DNA of 64,000 nucleotides. Source: Lysobacter enzymogenes. Lineage in GTDB: Bacteria > Pseudomonadota > Gammaproteobacteria > Xanthomonadales > Xanthomonadaceae. The DNA lies in assembly GCF_023617245.1 (NCBI RefSeq), contig NZ_CP067396.1, forward strand, positions 4,402,001 through 4,466,000, written 5' to 3'. The translations under genes were made by a program, and so were the position numbers. Positions 24,334 to 32,933 of the stretch are shown in pieces (the stretch's first letter is position 1; the number at the start of each line of letters is the position of its first letter). Under the pieces are notes generated by a model. The model had not been told where the DNA came from and ran no database searches. It saw nothing but the letters and a program-made list of their open reading frames with translations.

Positions 24334-25896
24334 TTACACCTGCGCCAGCGAGAGGATGCCCGGGGTCGCGCGCAGCGCCGCCAGTTGCGCGTCGTCGACC
24401 GGACGGTCGACCGTGATCGCCGCGCGCGCCTGGCCGTCGCCGGCCGCGCCGAGGGCGAAGTTGACGATGTTGACGCCGGCCGCGCCGAGGGTGGAACCGA
24501 CCGCGCCGATCATGCCGGGACGGTCTTCGTTGCGCAGCAGCAGCACGTGCGCCTGCGGGTCGAATTCGATCTCCACGCCGTCCAGGCGGACCACGCGCGG
24601 ACCGCGGTGCAAGGTCGCCTCGATCTCGCGCGTGCGCTTCTCGCCGATCACCCGCAGCTTGAGCAGGCGGTCGAAACCGTCGCCGTTGCCGCCGAGCGTT
24701 TCCGACACGGTGAGCCCGCGCGCGGCGGCTTCCTGCAGCGCGTTGACCGGGGTGACGCGGCCCGACGCGGTGCCCAGCAGCGCCGCCACCAACAGACGCG
24801 ACAGCGGCCGCGTATCCAGCGCCTCGGTGCGTCCGGCGTAGGTGATTTCCAAGCGCGTCGGCGCCGGCACCAGACGCGCGGCGAGACGGCCCAGCGCCGA
24901 CATCAGCGGCATCCACGGGCCGACTTCGCGCGCGGCCTCGGCGGTCAGCGGCGGCAGGTTGACGCAGCCGGCGACCGCGCCGGTGGCGACGAAATCGATG
25001 ATCTGCCGCGCCAGGATCGTGCTCACCGCCTGCTGCGCTTCGCTGGTGGACGCGCCCAGGTGCGGGGTCAGGATCAGCTTGGGATTCGCGCGCAGCGGCG
25101 AGTCGGCCGGCAGCGGTTCGGTGACGAAGGTGTCGAGCGCGGCGCCGGCGATGTGGCCTTCCTCGATCAGCGTCAGCAGCGCGGCCTCGTCGACCAGTCC
25201 GCCGCGCGCGGCGTTGATCAGGTAGGCGCCCTTCTTCATCGAGCGCATGCTCGCTTCCGACAGCAGGTTGGTGGTTTCCTTGGTCCGCGGGATGTGCAGG
25301 GTCACCACGTCGGCCCACGCCAGCAGCTCCTCCAGCGTCTTCAGCGGCACGCTGCCCTTGCCGGCGGCGGACGCGGGCAGGAACGGATCGTGCGCGGCCA
25401 CTTCCATGCCGATGCCCTGGGCCTTGCGCGCGACCGTGCCGCCGATCCGGCCCAGGCCGATCACGCCGAGCTTCTTGCCTTCCAGTTCGAAGCCGGTGAG
25501 GCCGTTCTTCGGCCACTCGCCGGCCTTCATGCCGGCGTCGGCGCGCGGGATGTGGCGGGCCAGCGCGAACAGCAGCGAGATCGCGTGTTCGGCCGCGGCC
25601 AGGGTGTTGCCGTCGGGCGCGTTCATCACCGCGATGCCGCGCGCGGTGGCGGCGTCGACGTCGATGGTGTCCACGCCGGCGCCGGCGCGGCCGATCACGC
25701 GCAGGTTCGCGGCCTGCGCCAGCGCCTCGGCCGGGACCTTGGTCGCCGAACGCACCAGCACCGCGTCCACGCCCTTGAGCGCTTCGGTCAGCGCGGCGGG
25801 ATCCTTGATCGGGTCGGACACCACGACGTCCCAGCCCGCTTCGCGGAACAGGGTCAAGCCGTCTTCGTGGATGCCATCGCAGGCCAGTACTTTCAT
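24334..25896 (-). CDS. serA: D-3-phosphoglycerate dehydrogenase
   Basis: 520 aa. It oxidises 3-phosphoglycerate to phosphohydroxypyruvate with NAD, the first step of serine synthesis. The NAD-binding Rossmann motif is LGVIGLGRIGGTVARKAQG (about residue 145), the catalytic Arg, Glu and His appear in the usual places (INAARGGLVDE, ILTPHLGAST), an intervening ASB domain follows, and an ACT domain forms the C-terminus (LLLRNEDRPGMIGAVGSTLG). The long type-1 form, as in Mycobacterium, is often serine-feedback-regulated. The ATG has GGAG 9 nt upstream. A histidine phosphatase gene follows after 4 nt. Confidence 0.96.
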   Translation of the reverse strand: MKVLACDGIHEDGLTLFREAGWDVVVSDPIKDPAALTEALKGVDAVLVRSATKVPAEALAQAANLRVIGRAGAGVDTIDVDAATARGIAVMNAPDGNTLAAAEHAISLLFALARHIPRADAGMKAGEWPKNGLTGFELEGKKLGVIGLGRIGGTVARKAQGIGMEVAAHDPFLPASAAGKGSVPLKTLEELLAWADVVTLHIPRTKETTNLLSEASMRSMKKGAYLINAARGGLVDEAALLTLIEEGHIAGAALDTFVTEPLPADSPLRANPKLILTPHLGASTSEAQQAVSTILARQIIDFVATGAVAGCVNLPPLTAEAAREVGPWMPLMSALGRLAARLVPAPTRLEITYAGRTEALDTRPLSRLLVAALLGTASGRVTPVNALQEAAARGLTVSETLGGNGDGFDRLLKLRVIGEKRTREIEATLHRGPRVVRLDGVEIEFDPQAHVLLLRNEDRPGMIGAVGSTLGAAGVNIVNFALGAAGDGQARAAITVDRPVDDAQLAALRATPGILSLAQV

Positions 25897-26476
25897 CGTC
25901 GCAAGCTCCAGGTCGTGAGGGGATCAGACGAGGACACGCTTGCGAGCCGGCACTGCGGGAAAGATCGCCTGGGGTGCTCCGGCGCCGCGAGCCCATCGGG
26001 GGCCGGGAACCGGGACCGCCTGGGGCGGCGCCGCTCTGGGGGCGGCTTTCTGACACGGGTCGGGAGACGGGGCCGGCTGGCATGGGAATCCGCGACTGCC
26101 CGCGCAGCCTACGGCAGGCCGCGCGGGCATTGCAAGCGGCGTGTGCGCGGCCCGCGACCGCGGCCGCATCGCGCCCGCGCACGCACGAACATACGGCCGC
26201 GGCCTGTCGCACTGCCGGTGCGCAGCGCCTTGCGCGCCGGCGCGGTGCGTTCCTAAGCTGGCTTGCGAGCGGCCGAAACGCGGCCGCCGCCGCCGGCGCG
26301 GCCGCCGGGGACCAGGGACGGAGTCGGCCGGGACGAGGCGTCGCGCGAACCGTTCGCACGCTCCGCCCCGCCCGGCATCGCGCCGAACGCGCATCGTCCG
26401 CCTGCCCCGCGCCTTCCGCGCAGGCGCACCGCGCCGGGGCTTGGCCCGGCGATCTCATCACGACAAGGAGCGCCTC
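25897..26476. other. 580-bp spacer between divergent serA and peptide genes
   Basis: No gene, repeat or clear operator was recognised. The open frames here are overlapping, GC-driven and lack ribosome-binding sites. The promoters of serA (minus) and of the first small peptide gene (plus) must lie here. Confidence 0.5.
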
Positions 26477-26692
26477 ATGAGCAAAAAGAAACTGGTCCTG
26501 ACCCTCGGCCTCGGCCTGACCCTGTTCGCCACCGCCGCCTCGGCGGTGTTCGTCGGCCGCGGCGAGTACGCGGCTTACTACCGCAACGGCGAACTCGTCG
26601 GCGGCGAGTCGCGCGACTGCGACAACAACCTCAGCCAGTGGGGCGAAGTCACCGACGATTACGACATGGGCTACTGGGTCTGCGGGATCTGA
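26477..26692 (+). CDS. Small secreted two-cysteine peptide 1 (DUF6289-like)
   Basis: 71 aa. A signal peptide (MSKKKLVLTLGLGLTLFATA, cleavage after ASA at about residue 23) is followed by a 48-residue mature part with Tyr-rich segment EYAAYYRNGELVGG, one Cys near the middle (RDCDNN) and one at the end (YWVCGI). The ATG has AAGGAG 6 nt upstream, and a terminator follows. The longer frame covering it (to 26141) has no support. Two paralogues follow in tandem and share the pattern Y-x-YY-x(2-3)-G-x-VVG-x(n)-C-x(n)-GY-x-x-C. It resembles the small DUF6289 proteins of Xanthomonadaceae, of unknown function; the family call is from memory of the pattern. Confidence 0.8.
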   Translation: MSKKKLVLTLGLGLTLFATAASAVFVGRGEYAAYYRNGELVGGESRDCDNNLSQWGEVTDDYDMGYWVCGI

Positions 26693-26719
26693 CCGCTGCG
26701 AACGCAGGCAGCGAACGCG

Positions 26720-26750
26720 ACGGCGGGGGCGACCCCGCCGTTTTCGTTTT
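26720..26750 (+). terminator. Rho-independent terminator of small peptide 1
   Basis: Stem ACGGCGGGG / CCCCGCCGT with a GCGA loop, then TTTCGTTTT. It lies 28 nt after the stop. The rest of the 26693-26993 gap shows nothing else. Confidence 0.85.
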
Positions 26751-26993
26751 CGCCGTTTCGCATACGGCCGCCGCGAGCGTCGTAGCGCGATCGCGGCAGG
26801 CGCGCAACGCATTGGCCCCACCCGCGCGCCTCGATGCGTTCGACCAATTCCCGATTCCGAACGCGCAGCGCGCCTGTCCGTACGACCATCGTCACAAAGC
26901 GACGATCAGGTGTTAGATGTCACGTGAGTAAACCGAGCGCGAAGCCTAGCTTCGTGGCGCCGGCGATCTGCCGGCACTTCGAGAGAACTCACC

Positions 26994-27221
26994 ATGCGCA
27001 AGACACTCGCTCTGGGGCTCGGCCTGGCGGCGTTCGCCGCGGTCGGCGCCGCGGTCGCGGCGATCGGTCCGACCGGTCCCGGCCAGATCTACACGTACTA
27101 CGACGACAACGGCGCGGTGGTCGGCCGATCGTCGATCCATTGCGACGGCACGCCCGAGGCCTGGGGCAAGTTCACCAAGAACTACGACGTCGGTTACTAC
27201 CTCTGCGATCCGGAGCCGTAA
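26994..27221 (+). CDS. Small secreted two-cysteine peptide 2 (DUF6289-like)
   Basis: 75 aa, the second of three paralogues. Signal peptide MRKTLALGLGLAAFAAVGAA with cleavage near residue 22, then a mature part with IYTYYDDNGAVVG, Cys in SIHCDGT and Cys in GYYLCDPEP. The two Cys, about 24 residues apart, could form a disulfide in the periplasm. It begins with the same MRK-x-ALGLGL start as peptide 3. No strong Shine-Dalgarno (GAGAGAAC only). Function unknown. Confidence 0.8.
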   Translation: MRKTLALGLGLAAFAAVGAAVAAIGPTGPGQIYTYYDDNGAVVGRSSIHCDGTPEAWGKFTKNYDVGYYLCDPEP

Positions 27222-27453
27222 TCGGCGCACCCGCGTCCGCCATCCGCAGACGCCGCGAGCGCCCGGCGCCATCGCGCGCACCGCACCATCGCACTGCCGC
27301 AATACACGATCGAACCGACCCACGCAGCGCACGCCCCGCTCCGACGCGAGCGACGTCACGATGCGAGCGCGCACCGCGCGTCGAAGATCCCGCCAGCGTC
27401 CGCGCCGCAAGGCCGCCGACGTCCATCTTCCGCACAGTCAACAGGAGTTCGTC

Positions 27454-27687
27454 ATGCGCAAGTCTTTCGCCCTCGGTCTCGGCCTCAGCGCCGCCCTGGT
27501 CGCCACCGCCGCCCTCGCCCGCCCGCCGGGCCCGGACGAAATCGGCGAGTTCTACTTCTACTTCGACGCCGCCGGCAACGTGGTCGGCCAGGCCGAGCTG
27601 AGCTGCAGCGGCGTGTACACCGAATCGGGCGTGCGCACCGCCAAGTACAGCAGCGGGCATATGGTGTGCCCGCCGCCGCGCGATTGA
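27454..27687 (+). CDS. Small secreted two-cysteine peptide 3 (DUF6289-like)
   Basis: 77 aa, third paralogue. Signal peptide MRKSFALGLGLSAALVATAA, cleavage after ALA at about residue 22. The mature part has FYFYFDAAGNVVG, Cys in ELSCSG, and Cys in GHMVCPPPRD. AGGAG sits 6 nt before the ATG. It is the most diverged of the three, with a Pro-rich mature N-terminus (RPPGPDEIG). The stop lies 23 nt before a large inverted repeat shared with the convergent S46 peptidase gene. Confidence 0.8.
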   Translation: MRKSFALGLGLSAALVATAALARPPGPDEIGEFYFYFDAAGNVVGQAELSCSGVYTESGVRTAKYSSGHMVCPPPRD

Positions 27688-27710
27688 TCCGGCAAGGCTG
27701 AAGGCAGAAC

Positions 27711-27786
27711 AGGAGTGAGCGCAGAGGAGCGAGGAGCGAACGAAAGCAAGGCGCTACTCACTCCTCACTCCTCTGCGCTCACTTCT
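27711..27786. terminator. Large inverted repeat between convergent genes
   Basis: 29-bp arms with about three mismatches (AGGAGTGAGCGCAGAGGAGC at the left and its complement at the right), 18-nt loop. It separates peptide 3 (plus) from the S46 peptidase (minus) and would work as a bidirectional terminator. The same repeat family occurs at 38368-38449 between tdh and kbl. Confidence 0.7.
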
Positions 27787-27790
27787 CGCC

Positions 27791-29995
27791 TTACTTGCCC
27801 GACGCCGGCACGCCCATCTCCGCCAGCAGGCGCGGCGCCGGGAACGCCTCCTGCATGACCCAGCGCATGTAGCGCTGATCGACCGAGATCGTGCGGGTCG
27901 CGGCCGGATCGAACAGCCAGCTCGAACTCACCGATTCCCAGTTGCTGTCGAAGGCGATGCCGACCAGCTTGCCCTGGCCGTCGAGCACCGGCGAGCCGGA
28001 ATTACCGCCGCTGATGTCCAGGTCGGCGAGGAAGTTCACCGGCACCGACTCCAGCCGTTTGTCCGCCAGCGCGCCGTAGCGCTTGGCCGAGATCGCGCCG
28101 AGCAACGGTTGCGGCGCGGCGAACGGCGCGGCGCCGCTGTGGCGCGCGGCGATCTCCTCGACCCGGGTGAACGGCAACTGCTTGGCGCCGTTGTCCTTGG
28201 TGTACGCGGTGACCGTGCCGTAGCTCAACCGCAGCGAGCCGTTGGCGTCGGGATAGGCGATGCGGCCGACGCTCTTGCGGAAATCCGCCAGCGCCTTGAG
28301 ATAGACCGGGCGCGCGGCCACGGTCTCGCCGGCGCGCGCGCGGATCTCCTGCTCCATCTGCAGCAGGATCGGCATCGCCGCGACCGCGAAGCCGACCGCG
28401 CCGTCCTTGAGCGAGTCCTTGCTCTCGAACGAAGCGCGCTCGGCGTTGAGCCAACCGGCGCGCTGCTCCACTCCGAGCAGGCGCGACTTGCCGATGCGGT
28501 CGAGCGCGCGCTTGATCGCCTTCTCGTCGTCGCCGTCGAGCCATTGGTCGATCGCGGCGACGCGGTGCTCCTTGCCGAGCTTGACGTACTCGTGCAGCCA
28601 GTAACCCAGCACCTGCCGGTCCACGCGCACGTCGCTGCGGCGGTCGAATTGCTTGAACCCGTTTTCGTAGGCGCCGCGGTCGCGGTCGTGGAAGCCGCTC
28701 TCGCGCTGCGCGTCGGGCTTGGCCCGCTCGATCGCCCCGCGATAGAGCTGGGTCGCGTTCCACAGCGCGCCGGTGGCGGCGAGCTGGCCGAGGATCAGGT
28801 CGCGGTCGCGTTCGGCGCGCGCCTGGTTGCCCAGCTCGACCAGGCGCGCATGCGCGTCCAGCGCCGGCTGCCCGGCCGCGCCCTTGCCGCGCAGCCATTC
28901 CAGCAGTTCGTTCTCTTCGTTGCGCTTGAGCTGGGCGGTGCCGGCGCGGCGGAAGCTCTCGATCTGGCTCTCGTAGTTCTTGGCCGCGCCGAGCCAGCCG
29001 CGCACGGTCGGCGCGTACTTGGCCTGGGCCTGCGGGTTCTTGCGGGTTTCGGCCTCGACCAGCGCGGCCAGGCGCTTGTAGTGCGCGGCCACGGTCGGAT
29101 AGGTCCACTCGGCGTTGGCCTGGAAATCGTCGGCCATGGCGTAGCGGTTGGTCAGCGACGGAAACCCGGCGAGCATGACGAAATCGCCCGCGCCGAGCGG
29201 CTTGTCGGCGATCTTGAGCCAGCGCTTGGGCTGGTAGGGGATGTTGTCGATCGCATACGGCGCCGGCCGCCCGTCCTTGCCGACGTAGGCGCGGTAGAAA
29301 GCGAAATCGCCGGCGTGGCGCGGCCACATCCAGTTGTCGTTCTCGCCGCCGAAGTTGCCGATGCCCTCCGGCGGCGCGTAGACCAGGCGCAGGTCGCGGA
29401 TTTCCAGGCTGCGCTGCAGCTCGAAGCGGTTGCCGCCGAAGTAGCTGTAGAGCCGGCAGCCGTAGCCCGGCGTGCGCTCGCACTCGCTCACCAGTTGTTT
29501 TTCCAGCGCGTCCAGCGCGGCCATGCGCGCGGCCGGATCGGCGGCGGCGGACAGCGCGGACTGCACCTTCGCGGTCACGTCCTGGACCGAGTCGAGCACG
29601 TAGATGCGCGCGTTCGGCCCGGCCGAGACTTCCTCGTTGTTGGTGCCGGTCTTGAAGCCGTCGCGCAGCAGGTTGCGCTGGCCGGTGGAGTTCAGCGCGA
29701 TCGCGCCGAGCGCGCAATGGTGGTTGGTCAGCAGCAGTCCCTTGGACGAGACGAAGCTGGCGGTGCAACCGCCCAGCGGCACCACCGCGCCGAGCGGATC
29801 GCCCTTGGGATCGGCCCACTGCGTTAGTTGCTTGGCGTTCGCGCGCGCGCCGGACTGCTTGAGCGCCGAGGCCAGCTCGGGCAGTTGCGACGGCGTCCAC
29901 AGGCCTTCCACCGCGCGCGCCGCGCCGTGCCAGGCCAAGCCGCTGAGCAACGTCCCTGTCATCGCCATCGCTCTGGCCAGCACCGCGTATTGCAT
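27791..29995 (-). CDS. S46 family dipeptidyl peptidase 1 (Ser selector, DPP11-like)
   Basis: 734 aa from the ATG at 29995, chosen because it starts the signal peptide (MQYAVLARAMAMTGTLLSGL, cleavage after ARA about residue 28); the frame continues 22 residues upstream with no domain. Mature opening VEGLWTPSQLPEL is typical of S46. The chymotrypsin-fold triad is His in LTNHHCA (residues 92-93), Asp in PRHAGDF and Ser in GGNSGSPVLD (Ser 666). Eighteen residues after that Ser is Ser (AFDSNWE), the position reported as 673 in Porphyromonas DPP7/DPP11; Arg or Ser there goes with Asp/Glu preference (DPP11), Gly with hydrophobic preference. It trims dipeptides from N-termini in the periplasm. Confidence 0.92.
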   Translation of the reverse strand: MQYAVLARAMAMTGTLLSGLAWHGAARAVEGLWTPSQLPELASALKQSGARANAKQLTQWADPKGDPLGAVVPLGGCTASFVSSKGLLLTNHHCALGAIALNSTGQRNLLRDGFKTGTNNEEVSAGPNARIYVLDSVQDVTAKVQSALSAAADPAARMAALDALEKQLVSECERTPGYGCRLYSYFGGNRFELQRSLEIRDLRLVYAPPEGIGNFGGENDNWMWPRHAGDFAFYRAYVGKDGRPAPYAIDNIPYQPKRWLKIADKPLGAGDFVMLAGFPSLTNRYAMADDFQANAEWTYPTVAAHYKRLAALVEAETRKNPQAQAKYAPTVRGWLGAAKNYESQIESFRRAGTAQLKRNEENELLEWLRGKGAAGQPALDAHARLVELGNQARAERDRDLILGQLAATGALWNATQLYRGAIERAKPDAQRESGFHDRDRGAYENGFKQFDRRSDVRVDRQVLGYWLHEYVKLGKEHRVAAIDQWLDGDDEKAIKRALDRIGKSRLLGVEQRAGWLNAERASFESKDSLKDGAVGFAVAAMPILLQMEQEIRARAGETVAARPVYLKALADFRKSVGRIAYPDANGSLRLSYGTVTAYTKDNGAKQLPFTRVEEIAARHSGAAPFAAPQPLLGAISAKRYGALADKRLESVPVNFLADLDISGGNSGSPVLDGQGKLVGIAFDSNWESVSSSWLFDPAATRTISVDQRYMRWVMQEAFPAPRLLAEMGVPASGK

Positions 29996-30175
29996 CAAGA
30001 CGTCCCGGGGTTCGAGGGAGGTCGAGTCTAGCCTGAGGAAAACTGTGAAGGCCATTGGCAAAAGCGTCGTCGCGGCAATATCGCGAAGAGGCTTGTGTCG
30101 TTTAACGCTGTACTAATTTTTCCCGTGGCGAAAACTAAAATTTTCGTTAGCGCGGCGGCCCGGCGATGCCGGCTC

Positions 30176-30371
30176 TTGCGGGAGCGGCTTCAGCCTAATG
30201 CCTGTCGCTCTTGTGGGAGGGGCTTGAGCCCCGATGCTTGTCGCTCTTGTGGGAGGGGCTTCAGCCCCGATGCCTTCCGCTCAGGTCGCGGCGATCTGAG
30301 ACAAGAGCATCGAGGCTGAAGCCCCTCCCACAACAGCGCAAAGCATCGGGGCTCGCGCCACTGCCACAAAA
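30176..30371. repeat. REP-like palindrome, family A, with extra arms
   Basis: Three left arms (GCGGGAGCGGCTTCAGCCTA, then two of the GTGGGAGGGGCTT type) and two right arms (GGCTGAAGCCCCTCCCACAA, then a degenerate one), between the two S46 genes. Arm number seems to grow by local duplication. The rest of the 29996-30424 gap has an AT-rich patch at 30105-30150 that could hold the promoter of the downstream S46 gene. Confidence 0.82.
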
Positions 30372-30400
30372 GCAGAACGCCAGCCCGAGGGCTGGCGTTC
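30366..30400 (-). terminator. Rho-independent terminator of S46 peptidase 2
   Basis: An 11-bp stem GAACGCCAGCC / GGCTGGCGTTC with loop CGAG, followed on the minus strand by TGCTTTT. It lies 25 nt after the stop. Confidence 0.85.
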
Positions 30401-30424
30401 CGGGTTACGCGATCTGCACAGCGC

Positions 30425-32611
30425 TTACTTCTTCTTCGCCGCCTTCGGCGCCACGCCTAGCTCGCGCAACACCTGCGGCGCCGGATAGACCTCCTGCATG
30501 ATCCAGCGCATGTAGCGCTGGTCGACCGCGATCATGCGGGTCATGGTCGGATCGAACACCCAGTTCGAGCTCACCGACTCCCAGTTGCCGTCGAAGGCCA
30601 GGCCGACCAGCTTGCCCTGCCCGTCGAGCACCGGCGAACCCGAGTTGCCGCCGGTGATGTCCAGGTCGGACAGGAAGTTCACCGCCACCGTCTTCAGGCG
30701 CTTGTCCTCCAGGCCGCCGTAACGCTTGTCGGCGATGGCCTCCAGCAGCGAATCGGGCGCGTCGAACGGATCGGCGCCGGTGGCCTTGGCCGCCACTTCC
30801 TCGAGCTTGGTGAACGCGGCCTGCTTGCTGCCGTCGAGCTTGGTGTAGGCCTTGACGTTGCCGAAGGTGATGCGCAGGGTCGAGTTGGCGTCCGGATACA
30901 CCGCCTGCTTCTGGCTCTTGCGATAGTCGATCACGCCCTGCAGGTAGGCCGGACGCGCGATCAGGGTTTCGCCCAGCGCGGTCTTGTCTTCCTGCTCCAT
31001 GCGCAGGTTCGCCGGCAGCAGCGCCTTGGCCAGCTCGATCGCCGGGTCGCGGCTCTTGTCCAGCGCCGCGCGGTCGGCGCCGAGCAGCGCCACGCGCTCC
31101 TTGAGCGAGCCGAGCTTGGTCTTGGCCAGCTTGTCGAGCGCGCGCTTGATCGCCTTCTCGTCGTTGCCGCCGAGCCAGCGGTCGAGCTCGGCGATGCGCT
31201 CGCCGGCCGGCAGCTTGACGTACTCGCGCAGCCAGTACGCCTGCAGCTCGCGGTCCATGCGCGCGTCGTAGCGGCGGTCCATCTGCTCCAGCCCGGCCTT
31301 GATCTCCGGAAGGTCGCGCTGCTGGTAGCCCGGCTCGCGCTCGGCGTCGGGCTTGGCGCGCTCGACCGCCACGCGGTACACGGTGCCGGCGGCGCCGATC
31401 GCGCCGCCGCGGCGCAGCTGCGAATAGATCAGGTCGCGGGCGCGATGATCGGCCTTCTTCGCCTGCAATTCTTCCAGCTTGGCGTGCGCGTCCAGCGCCG
31501 GCTTGCCGGCGTCGCCGCGCTTGCGCAGCCAGGCCAGCACCGCGGCCTCGTCGGCGTGCTTCTTGGCGCCGGCGTCGATGCGCTTGAAGCCTTCCAACTG
31601 GCCGTCGTAGTTCTTCAACGTGTTCTGCCAGCCGCGCACGGTGCTGGCGTACTTCACCCCGATCTCCGGGTCCTGCTTGGCGGTGCGCTCGACCAGCGCG
31701 ACCAGGCTCTTGTAGTGCTGGGCGATGGTCGGATAGGTCCAGCTCTGGGTCGCCTCGAACTCGCTGGCCAGGGCGTAGCGGTTGGTGCGGCCCGGGTAGC
31801 CGGCGACCATGACGAAGTCGCCCTCGCCCAGCGGCTTGTCGGCCATCTTCAGCCAGTGCTTGGGCTGGTAAGGCACGTTGTCCTTGGAATACTCGGCCGG
31901 CTTGCCGTCCTTGCCGACGTAGGCGCGGTAGAACGAGAAATCGCCGGTGTGGCGCGGCCACATCCAGTTGTCGACTTCGCCGCCGTAGTTGCCGATGCTG
32001 CCCGGCGGCGCATAGACCAGGCGCACGTCCTTGATCTCGATGTTGCGGAACAGGCGGTAGGTGACGCCGCCGAAGAAGCTGTAGATCTCGCAGCTGTAGC
32101 CCGGCTCGGCCTCGCACTGCGCGACCAGACGCTTCTCCACGGCCTGCGCGGCGAGGGTGCGTTCGATCGGGGTCGCGGCGCCGGCGATGGCGGCATCGAC
32201 TTCGGCGGTCACGTCGCGGATCGAATCCAGCGCATAGATGCGCGAGGCCGGGCCGGCGGAGACTTCGTCGCCCGGCGCGGCGGCGTTGAAGCCGTCGCGC
32301 ATCAGGTTCTTCTGCGCGGTGGAGTTGAGCTGGATCGCGCCGTAGGCGCAGTGGTGGTTGGTCACCACCAGGCCCTGCGGCGAGACGAAGCTGGCGGTGC
32401 AGCCGCCGAGCGAGACCACCGCGCCCATCGGGTCGCCGGTGAGGTCGGCCAACTGCTTGGGATCGAGCTTGAGCCCGGCCTTCTTCAGCGGGCCGGAGAT
32501 CTCCGGCAACTGCTGCGGCACCCACATGCCCTCCACCGCGCCGGCCGGGGCCGGCAGCCCCAAGCTCAACGTCCCTGCCGCGACGGCGGCGGCCAAAACC
32601 GTGTAGCGCAT
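30425..32611 (-). CDS. S46 family dipeptidyl peptidase 2 (Gly selector, DPP7-like)
   Basis: 728 aa. Signal peptide to about residue 25 (APAGA), then VEGMWVPQQLPE. Triad: His in VTNHHCA (86-87), Asp in PRHTGDF, Ser in GGNSGSPVLD (Ser 657). The residue 18 positions later is Gly (AFDGNWE), the DPP7 state, predicting removal of dipeptides with a hydrophobic penultimate side chain. A Lys-rich tail (PKAAKKK) ends it. It is close to S46 peptidase 1 along its length, and both conserve the Cys pair GGCTASF and NHHCA, so they probably arose by duplication. Own terminator downstream. Confidence 0.93.
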   Translation of the reverse strand: MRYTVLAAAVAAGTLSLGLPAPAGAVEGMWVPQQLPEISGPLKKAGLKLDPKQLADLTGDPMGAVVSLGGCTASFVSPQGLVVTNHHCAYGAIQLNSTAQKNLMRDGFNAAAPGDEVSAGPASRIYALDSIRDVTAEVDAAIAGAATPIERTLAAQAVEKRLVAQCEAEPGYSCEIYSFFGGVTYRLFRNIEIKDVRLVYAPPGSIGNYGGEVDNWMWPRHTGDFSFYRAYVGKDGKPAEYSKDNVPYQPKHWLKMADKPLGEGDFVMVAGYPGRTNRYALASEFEATQSWTYPTIAQHYKSLVALVERTAKQDPEIGVKYASTVRGWQNTLKNYDGQLEGFKRIDAGAKKHADEAAVLAWLRKRGDAGKPALDAHAKLEELQAKKADHRARDLIYSQLRRGGAIGAAGTVYRVAVERAKPDAEREPGYQQRDLPEIKAGLEQMDRRYDARMDRELQAYWLREYVKLPAGERIAELDRWLGGNDEKAIKRALDKLAKTKLGSLKERVALLGADRAALDKSRDPAIELAKALLPANLRMEQEDKTALGETLIARPAYLQGVIDYRKSQKQAVYPDANSTLRITFGNVKAYTKLDGSKQAAFTKLEEVAAKATGADPFDAPDSLLEAIADKRYGGLEDKRLKTVAVNFLSDLDITGGNSGSPVLDGQGKLVGLAFDGNWESVSSNWVFDPTMTRMIAVDQRYMRWIMQEVYPAPQVLRELGVAPKAAKKK

Positions 32612-32933
32612 GCGTATACCCCTGATCTGTACGGAAAAACGGTCTCAGAGTCTAGCCCGGCGCGGCCGGCCTCGCCATGACGCGGGGTGGCCGTCGACGG
32701 GCTCTGGCGGGGGCGTCGGTCGCAGTCCGGGGGCCTGGGCTGGTGGGCCCGGCTTGCCTCCAGGTTCGGCGGCACCGGGACATGCCGGTGCGCCTGCCTC
32801 GGGGCGTTGCCGGCGGGCACCGCGGAGCGCTGCCTCCAGCGCGCCGGGTCGAGCGCGATCCGGATGTCGGGTCGCCAGCGTAAGCGACGCGGGAGGAGGA
32901 CTAGCCCGGGCCGGACGAATCAGGCGAAACGCA
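32612..32933. other. Spacer upstream of S46 peptidase 2
   Basis: No gene or repeat was recognised. It should contain the promoter of the S46 gene on the minus strand and the 3' end of the lipoprotein transcript. Confidence 0.45.

Noticed and set aside
26141..26476. N-terminal extension of the first small peptide (183-aa frame)
   Set aside because: The extension lacks a ribosome-binding site and would bury the signal peptide; the internal ATG at 26477 has AAGGAG.
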